NCBI GenBank assembly: GCA_021018815.1 | Contig: JAITYX010000054.1 | Location: 2,666,001 to 2,730,000, forward strand | DNA length: 64,000 nucleotides | Source of the DNA: Talinum fruticosum | Lineage: Eukaryota > Streptophyta > Magnoliopsida > Caryophyllales > Talinaceae | Direction: 5' to 3' | Part shown: positions 58,221 through 64,000 of the stretch, piece by piece | Layout of the letters: the number at the start of each line of letters is the position of its first letter | How positions within the stretch are numbered: position 1 is the first letter of the stretch | Notes under the pieces: model-generated | Told to the model about the DNA's origin: nothing | The model's database searches: none | What the model saw: only the letters and a program-made list of their open reading frames with translations | Program-made: the position numbers and the translations under genes

Positions 58221-58315
58221 CAAATAAGCCGTAATCAGTCATTTCCTCTCACCTAACCGATCTCCGAGCTTTTGTTTCTCATTTCCCTCTTTGCGAAGAT
58301 ACATTTGTCTTGAGA

Positions 58316-60143
58316 ATGGACCTTTTCGACTCGCCTGAGATGCAAATGGTCGCCATTGGCGTGGCCATTGTTGTTGTTGCTGTTACAGCCGCTTATATTT
58401 TAACCAGTAAGAAGAAACCCAAAGGTCTGTTCGATTTTTCTTACACGAATCTTTTTAGGTTTGTGTGCAGATTTCCGAGTTCTATACGTGAAATTCAATG
58501 TTCTGAGTATTTTTTGTTTTTTCTGTTGTATTTTGACATTATAGGTTGCTTGGATCCGGAGAATTTTAAGGAATTTAAGCTGGTAAAACGTGTCCAATTA
58601 AGCCATAATGTGGCGAAGTTCACATTTGCTCTCCCTACTCCCACTTCAATCTTGGGCCTTCCCATTGGTCAACACATCAGCTGCAGGTTTGATTGATTTG
58701 GTTTAATTATGTTTTCTGGTGTTCTTTCTTGGTTTAAGTTCAGCATATACAACTGGTATCATATCTTTCTAATGTCAATGTTTGAATTTTACTGTTGTAA
58801 TGAGGTTGAGTAGTAATGTAGACAAATTGCAACTTTATACAAAACTTGGGTGGATGGTGGGGGAGGGGGCGAACAGAACTTATTCATTGAGGTTGTATTT
58901 TCTCTTTCAACTACCCAGAACAGTCAATTAAGAGATTCATTTTTTTAATTGGATGCTGATACGGAAAAAAGGCCGATATGGATGGGGTTCAAACACAATT
59001 ATCCAGTACCAATCCCGGAAACACTTCACAAACTGAACTAGCTAACTCCCACAAGACATACATATACCAAAAAAGGGACATGATGAGATCTCATGTGAAG
59101 TACACTTCAATAGTGAAGGAGGGAGATTTAAGCGGAACTCAGAAAAGCTAGTGTTTTAAGGATTTTTAACCTTGCATTTGATAGTGTATATCTGTTGTTT
59201 TCAATTATGGTTTTTAATTCACTCTTCTAATTCTGACCTTTGATTATAGATTCCAAAAGGGAGCTCTTTGCTAGAGGCAAATTCCCTTTTTGAATATGTG
59301 TTTGGATCACTGATTGACCTACTTTCAATTGCTCGCTATACCTTTTGTCTTTTTAGCCTTAGCCAACAATTTAAGGAAAACATATGTCTACTGTGTTTCA
59401 AAACAGGGGAAAGGATAGTCAAGGTGAAGAAGTCATTAAACCCTACACCCCAACTACGTTGGATTCAGATGTTGGACGTTTTGAGTTAGTCATCAAGGTT
59501 TGGAATTTATCTCAAGCAGTCGATATTACTTCCTTTCTCATAATTTGACGTCGCATAACTTTTTATTCTTCTTTATTTTCTCCTGAAACAATATTACTAC
59601 TGATGCTTGTGGAAAAACTTGTTCTAAATAGATGTATCCCCAAGGAAGAATGTCCCGCCATTTCCGAGAGATGAAGGTTGGTGATTATCTGTCTGTTAAG
59701 GGACCGAAGGTGAGTTCTTTGTTTTATTGATTAGACATCGTCTTCTTGACTGGCTGCTTATCATCTCATATGAAGTGCCCTCCACTTGCACTCTGCAAAT
59801 GCAGTATGGGTAAGGTTTTTGACCTACGTGTTTCACCTTTTGATGTTTCAGGGGCGTTTTAGGTATCAACCCGGTCAGGTTAGAGCATTTGGGATGATTG
59901 CTGGAGGTTCTGGCATCACCCCAATGTTTCAAGTAAGCGTCTGCTACCACTCTTTAAAACAAATTTTTCTGTAGTCATCTTCATTGGTCGACATGTTTAT
60001 TATATTTGGATTCAAACATCTTCCCTTGACAATTTTAATTGTGTTCACATCAGGTCGCTAGAGCCATATTGGAAAACCCGAAAGACAAAACAAAAGTACA
60101 CTTGATTTATGCCAATATGACATACGAAGATATTCTCTTGAAG
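58316..60143 (+). CDS. CBR1: NADH-cytochrome b5 reductase, exons 1-6 (5' part of gene)
   Basis: The enzyme is a membrane-anchored FAD flavoprotein that passes electrons from NADH to cytochrome b5, serving fatty-acid desaturation at the ER. The exons are 58,316-58,424, 58,545-58,686, 59,407-59,497, 59,632-59,709, 59,852-59,932 and 60,054-60,143. All introns are GT-AG and phases agree, giving 591 nt and 197 residues without a stop. Residues 10-32 form a hydrophobic N-terminal anchor. [15 protein letters not shown] follows, then the FAD motif KPYT at 95-98 (lysine for arginine, usual in plants), GRMS at 119-122 and the NADH-site AGGSGITP at 157-164. The family has about 280 residues, so the last ~80 (with the CGPPPM motif) lie beyond 64,000. 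The start is ATG 58,316 and not the upstream TTG. Confidence 0.93.
58965..59060 (-). repeat. tRNA-derived SINE-like head in intron 2
   Basis: On the minus strand an A-box-like TTAGCTAGTTC (complement of 59,035-59,045) is followed about 40 nt later by a B-box-like GTTTGAACCCC (complement of 58,984-58,994). This is the internal RNA polymerase III promoter layout of tRNA-derived SINEs. A T-run follows. No target duplication was identified. Confidence 0.4.
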
Positions 60144-61987
60144 GTATTAATTTGAGTTTTGTATCTTGCTATGATTAATGCTATTCTGAAATATGTGCAG
60201 TTGCACACATTCTTTTATAGGATATATTCCGCATTTTGGGGCTTAAGGCACTGAACCTTACTATTGCGGTGCATGTGTATATTTTGCTTGACTAGAGCTC
60301 TAATACTTGTGAGATTCCTCTTTTTCTTATGGTGTCCTGTTTTCTTGTATGTAAGGCTAATATGTTCTTGTTTTATGCGTGGAGCAAGGAATCAAAAACT
60401 TTCTTTTTCTGTTTTGTAAATGTGCAATAATAATGGATATTATATTCATAAGGATATGCAACAAATCTTTTACAAGATGAACCAAACAGGGAGGGGGGAT
60501 TTCCCGCCATTTTTCTAGTGTGGAATGAGTCAATCCTCCACTTTGGTATATTATTGAACAAAAGTGGCCAGATTGTTCCTCCATTGATCAAAATTTTATT
60601 CTCGGGCGTTCTCCTCTTGTATAGACCAGGTTTGAAGCCAAACTTCTCTGGAAAAAGAATTCATTGCATATGTATAAGACCAAATCTGTTTGATTTCTGA
60701 ACAAGATTACTAATCCTTAACTTTTTGAGGAATAGGGAAAGCAAGTCTTATCATGCTAAAATGCTTTCCTCCTAATCCTTGATTTTCATTCTTTCACCTT
60801 GGTTTTTTGGGTGTTTTTTTCCCCAGACTTTTACTTTCTTACTTTCCTCCCTAACTCCCTGTGACAATGAACTATGTGGGGAGCTATGTGAGGAGAAGAG
60901 TTTTAGTTTTAGTTTCTCTGCTTCTCTTGAAACCAATCAAAACCAAATTAAATTGTTTCTCGTGTCCATATGCCACAGTTGTATCCTTAACGTGGTTAAA
61001 TTTGTTGAAGTGTCTACATTTCTTTCGTATGCCTCAATCAGACACTATTTCACAGAGGCCACCCTAAAACTCATCTCTCCTTGTCAATGCTTCCTCCCCT
61101 GCACTGCAATACCGTTGACCGCTCCTGTTATCCACTGACCCACCAGTGTTGTCATCTCTCTCCGTCACCTCTGATCTCCCATCTTTGCCTTTTTTGGCCC
61201 TTTCTCTCTCAACCTTCCCTCTTCCCTCCCTCATCCTTGTCTTCTCCTTCGCATCATTCACTTTGAACAGACACTACAGAAGGTCTTAGATGGCTGGGAT
61301 GCTCTCCCTTTCCTTTCCTTCCCTCTTTGGGCCTTTCATTTTCTTGGTCCTTTCTTGCTCACCTCCCCACGTTAGGCATTTCAAATGATTATTAGAGAAT
61401 GTTGGTTAGTAAGGAGATTTTGCTAGTAATTTGTGCTTCCCAGCCTCAATGAAAGCGTTCTCTCTCTGTCTCTCACTTTGCAACTAATGAGCCTTCTAAA
61501 GTGATACTATGTGCCATGGTGCCCTGTTGCCTGAAATGTGAAGAATAGATGTTTCTTTCTTCTCCTTGAAACTGATTGAGTTGTAGCATCATAATTTTGG
61601 ATCCTTTGGAGGAGCATCCATGCTCAATAATGTTGAGAACTCGTTGTAGCCACTATCACGGTGGCTCCTGTGGGTGGAGTGTGACCTTTTAATTGTTTTC
61701 TTTTCATTCTTCTTTATCGGAACTTTTTTTCTTCAATGTCTTTTTTTTCTTTTATTTTTTCAAATGGAATCTGATCCAGTATTCAAGAATATGGTTTATC
61801 TTGAGCGTTGGCTGTAAAAGCTGATTAGATGTTACTTCCAAAAAAAAAAAAAAGCTGATTAGATGTTCACAATTTATATCTTAATTAATAGGTTAAGGGA
61901 TGTATAAATGGAGGAACTACAGGCAAGGGGTTATTTTAGTATTATAGTATTAAAGTTAACAGTGAGAAACATAAAATTGTACCAGTA

Positions 61988-62123
61988 AAGTGTTAGTTGA
62001 GGTGGTAGTAGTTTTACCCCGATAAGGAACATAACACAAGTTCAAATCTCCGAAAATGCACTTGTTGGGATGCTCACATCCCAAAGGGATTACAGCTGTT
62101 GTCAAAAAAATAAATAAATAAAT
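61988..62123 (+). repeat. tRNA-derived SINE-like element
   Basis: An A-box-like GTTAGTTGAGG (61,992-62,002) and a B-box-like AAGTTCAAATCTCC (62,038-62,051) are followed by a body containing GATGCTCACATCCCAAAGGG and an A-rich tail AAAAAAATAAATAAATAAA (62,104-62,122). The order and spacing fit a plant SINE of about 135 bp. The target duplication is unclear. Confidence 0.55.
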
Positions 62124-62340
62124 CGTGGAAGCCACACAAGCAGTTTGAGGTGATCTTTTTAATAAGCCTAGTTGGGGGATACCTTGTTGAGTTTGAAAAT
62201 TTTGTACAGCAAGTAAAACTTTGTCTGGTTAGAAATTTTCAATTGTTGTGGACATTGGTTTCAATGGGTTATCTTACCAAGAACTGAAAAAGAAAATTGT
62301 GCAAGTTCCTATTCATTAAAAAAAGTTAAACGAACATTTT

Positions 62341-62820
62341 TTTTTTCAAATGAGGGAGTTCACACCGAGATCCAAATGCACAGCCCAAGGGTAGCAACCT
62401 TAGAGCATTTGCAATGGGGTGCGGACGGATCCCATGATCCGCCCTCATATTGGCCCTTCCAAGCAATCCATCCATAATTCCAAACAATTAGCTTTTACCT
62501 TTTAGTTAATTGATAGAGCCAATTGTCGGCTTCAGGAAATGTATTTGGCATAGAAAATAAAAATAACATACTAAAAACTAAATTAAATATGTTTAGTGAT
62601 CCAAGTGGTAATCCAAGGGGTGTAAAGGTGATAAGTTAAGTTCCAAAAAATTGGAATGTGAGATGAGGTGGAAAGTGTAGGCCCCCAAATTTGATCCAAA
62701 TTTTGGATCATGCATTACAAATGCTCTAATCCTTTAATTATAGTGAGGTTGGCTCTGTTGTACTCTAGATTTAAAACCAACTGATTGCCTACTACTCCAC
62801 AGAAGGTAGTACGAGAACAG
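62341..62820 (-). repeat. Possible second SINE, split by a MITE
   Basis: Read on the minus strand, 62,820-62,730 has an A-box-like TGGAGTAGTAGG and a B-box-like GGTTTTAAATCTAG. After the MITE (62,726-62,403) the sequence resumes at 62,400 with a body that includes GTGTGAACTCCCTC and an A-tail (complement of the T-run at about 62,338-62,349). It fits one SINE interrupted by the MITE. Confidence 0.35.
62403..62726 (+). mobile_element. MITE with 14-bp inverted repeats
   Basis: The 324-bp element has terminal inverted repeats GAGCATTTGCAATG (62,403-62,416) and the complement of CATTACAAATGCTC (62,713-62,726), 13 of 14 matching. TA (or TTA/TAA) borders lie at 62,400-62,402 and 62,727-62,729. There is no coding capacity. 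The GAGCAT...CAATG end type and TA/TTA border suggest a Tourist/PIF-Harbinger-like MITE; the superfamily is not certain. Confidence 0.75.
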
Positions 62821-64000
62821 TTTGGATACGGAAAATAGTAGTTTAGGAACTTGGAATTATTAGATGTATTCTGAAGATTTATAAGATGATGTTGTCATAA
62901 ATGATGGGTGCTTCTAAACTTTTGAGACTTTCTCGTCATCCCTAGAGTAACTGATGAATTTAGTCTTTGTGGGCTGCTTTGTACAATCTTTGTAGGTGGA
63001 CATGTAAATGAACAATTTCCGTTGCAACTGAGGCCCTTCTCTTTTAGCTGTAAGACTGCTATAAGCATTAAGTTGTAAGGTTATAAGAAGTTGTAAGATA
63101 GTTATAAAGTTAGTTATAGTTATAAGATAAGAAGTTATAAGTAGCTATAAGGCTCTAAGTTAAAGCTGAAAAGAACAAGGCCTAGATCACTAACCAACAA
63201 TTTTTACTTCGACAAAATTATTTATTATAGAAATATACAATGACAGAAATGAGATCCAGGAAACAGATTTTGGTTCTCTGCATTCTGATTCTAATGTTTT
63301 TGCCTGAGATCATATAAATGATTATCTCTTTTTTTTTTTTCGTATTTCTCTAATGAAATCTGTTTGTCAGAAACATCTCACAGATGTATGTGTGTGCGTA
63401 TATTCTGCATGTCGATATGTATGGGGGTGGGATCAGGTGCAAACCAGTCTTAGGATGCTTACTCCCTCATGGAGTAGACTGCAACTCCTGTTTCCTCAGT
63501 CCTGTACATTCATCTTTTTATTTGGCTAATATTAACCTGTCATGTGATTGTTCATTAAAGGAGCATTCGTGTATTGAACAAGGGTCAATCACAAACAGCT
63601 ATGTGGCTCCATCAAAATCAATCAGCGGCCAACACATGGCAAATTTAGTATACAGTTTACTACAAAAGGGCTGAGTTCCAAAATGCTTATTCATTTTAAA
63701 ATAAAATAGATCTTTCATTTCTTTTGGCGAATAATCACTTTTTGGAACAACACTTTTCAATTTATTAAGTTCAAAAGTACTGATTTGACACTTGTTTAGT
63801 TGTTTTTATCAAATATCAACCAACTGAAAGGCTTCATTTGGTATCCATTCCCCCCCAGGATGAGATCCCCCTGCCACTTTCTCCACCGCCTTGCATATTT
63901 CCGCTCAGACCATCCTCAGGTGGCTTACAGGTTGCCCAGGAAACTACAGCAGGGTTATCCCTTCACTGCCCAGCCCCACCAATTCCCCCTCCCAACTCTG

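Larger units (their letters stand above)
60144..64000 (+). other. Intron 6 of the reductase gene, running off the window
   Basis: It opens with a GT splice site (GTATTAATTT) after LLK at the end of exon 6. I could not find the next exon (expected to begin EELEGL or similar) anywhere to 64,000. It holds a CT-rich stretch (61,140-61,380), two SINE-like segments, a MITE, and a TTATAAG-rich run at 63,060-63,165. The open frames inside it are chance. Confidence 0.65.

Noticed and set aside
58310..58315. Upstream TTG as start of the reductase
   Set aside because: The ATG six bases downstream starts the usual short N-terminus before the membrane anchor; TTG starts are not expected in plant nuclear genes.
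60779..61266. Several plus- and minus-strand frames in intron 6
   Set aside because: They come from CT-rich low-complexity DNA, lack motifs and lie between reductase exons.

Overview
This is nuclear DNA from a flowering plant, most likely a eudicot. The evidence is one spliced plant housekeeping gene with GT-AG introns, AT-rich intergenic DNA, and a dense nest of LTR retrotransposons from plant-specific lineages (SIRE-like Ty1/copia, Tat-like and Athila-like Ty3/gypsy), plus a hAT transposon, a MITE and SINE-like elements. The species cannot be named. I see no bacterial genes, tRNA or rRNA genes, or CRISPR arrays.

Positions 1-43,237 read best as one old Tat-like gypsy element on the minus strand (called G) swollen by later insertions. 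G has its 5' LTR at 41,433-43,237, a primer-binding site, gag at about 40,370-39,000, an integrase C-terminus at 26,163-25,690, and beyond that a pair of genes on the opposite strand (25,277 down to position 1). Its 3' LTR is not in the window. Inserted into it are: a solo SIRE-like LTR (E, 339-1,949, perfect 5-bp target duplication); a SIRE-like copia element A (plus strand, 2,691-23,090); inside A, a second copy B (minus strand, 10,334-20,706); a gag-protease-only Athila-like element F (plus, about 26,170-32,520); and a third SIRE-like copy C (plus, 33,214-38,987). G itself sits in an older relative, H2, whose opposite-strand genes resume at 43,238-45,277.

H2 continues into a tandem array (about 45,643-51,433): seven roughly 0.9-kb units, each the N-terminal part of a gypsy reverse transcriptase plus an AT-rich spacer. 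A GC-rich minus-strand reading frame at 51,431-51,638 abuts the array. A 2,353-bp hAT element with a perfect 8-bp target duplication (51,986-54,338) follows and carries what looks like a captured fragment of a cellular NOL9/GRC3-type polynucleotide kinase gene.

Positions 54,347-58,300 are AT-rich intergenic DNA. The only intact host gene is a NADH-cytochrome b5 reductase (plus, ATG at 58,316). Six exons encoding the first 197 residues are present; the C-terminal exons are not in the window, so the sixth intron runs past 64,000 and holds a MITE and SINE-like elements.

The retroelement proteins are all broken by stops, frameshifts or deletions. The most unusual structures are the reverse-transcriptase array, the gene-carrying hAT, the opposite-strand gene pair present in two copies, and a third reading frame with its own TATA box in both SIRE-like copies A and B.
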